A stretch of 32,578 nucleotides of DNA from positions 1 to 32,578 of the forward strand of contig CAAGAX010000010.1 in the NCBI GenBank assembly GCA_900767915.1, written 5' to 3'. A program made the translations under genes and the position numbers. The notes under the pieces are model-generated. The model was given only the letters and a program-made list of their open reading frames with translations. It was not told where the DNA came from and made no database searches. Origin of the DNA: Acholeplasmatales bacterium. Lineage in GTDB: Bacteria; Bacillota_I; Bacilli_A; Acholeplasmatales; Anaeroplasmataceae. Shown here in pieces: positions 32,491 through 32,578 of the stretch; the stretch's first letter is position 1, and each line of letters opens with the position of its first letter.

Positions 32491-32578
32491 ATGAGTAAAA
32501 ACAACTATAATACAAGCACACATACAACAACACAGAATAATCATCATAGTAATCAAGGAAATTCTAATAATGCTGCAC
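32491..32578 (+). CDS. Start of an Asn/His/Thr-rich hydrophilic protein (cut by window end)
   Basis: ATG 32491 lies 7 bases after AAGGAG and behind a near-consensus promoter. The 29 visible residues begin MSKNNYNTSTHTTTQNNHH and are almost only Asn, Thr, Ser, His and Gln, with no hydrophobic stretch. Such low-complexity starts occur in small Bacillota proteins of unknown role and in some spore-associated proteins, but 29 residues cannot identify it. The frame is open at the window edge. Confidence 0.7.
   Translation, partial: MSKNNYNTSTHTTTQNNHHSNQGNSNNAA

Noticed and set aside
1..32578. CRISPR array, tRNA or rRNA genes, phage genes
   Set aside because: No regularly spaced repeats, no cloverleaf-like GC-richer segments and no phage-type proteins were seen.

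Overview
This window is strongly AT-rich DNA. Its genes sit almost all on the + strand, are tightly packed and often overlap by a few bases. Gene content and order point to a low-GC Bacillota, most likely class Bacilli on the Erysipelotrichales/RF39/Acholeplasma side; this is inferred, not shown. TGA is used as a stop (dnaE, the XRE regulator), so the code is the standard one.

Layout. 1-276: C-terminal end of an Rpn/PD-(D/E)XK nuclease-like protein with a terminator, then about 430 bases without a gene. 774-4817: overlapping cca, pulA (pullulanase) and yhaM. 4876-8610: promoter, Phe T-box leader, pheS-pheT, terminator. 8638-9541: DegV/FakB-type fatty-acid-binding protein with its own promoter and palindrome. 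9568-20090: a shrunken version of the classical rlmN-prpC-prkC-rsgA-rpe-thiN-spoVM-rpmB-yloU-fakA-recG-fapR-plsX-fab-rnc block. Here prpC is gone, prkC is reduced to its PASTA part with an in-frame TGA near the start, a 26-codon SpoVM-like peptide sits at the spoVM position, an aldo/keto reductase is inserted, and yloU, fapR and the fab/acp genes are missing. 20130-22191: dapB, dnaD-like, nth and a small Cse60-like gene. 22302-25161: XRE regulator plus a membrane-anchored Ig-repeat surface protein. 25225-28152: dnaE, with a PHP domain that has lost metal ligands. 28195-30711: SmtB-type metal sensor, free-standing HMA protein and a P1B-type ATPase lacking several catalytic motifs. 30712-31446: decayed DNA with palindromes. 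31492-32328: frameshifted InlB-repeat surface protein. 32374-32578: GC-rich hairpin, strong promoter and the start of an Asn/His/Thr-rich protein cut by the window end.

How it fits together. Most genes are housekeeping: tRNA maturation and charging, ribosome assembly, RNA decay, DNA replication and repair, and glycogen/starch debranching. DegV (FakB), FakA and PlsX together form an exogenous fatty-acid activation route, and no fatty-acid synthesis genes are left at the locus. SpoVM-like and Cse60-like small proteins suggest sporulation or a sporulating ancestor. The most unusual items are the apparently catalysis-deficient P-type ATPase in an otherwise well-regulated metal operon, the kinase-less PASTA protein at the prkC locus, and the SpoVM-like peptide.
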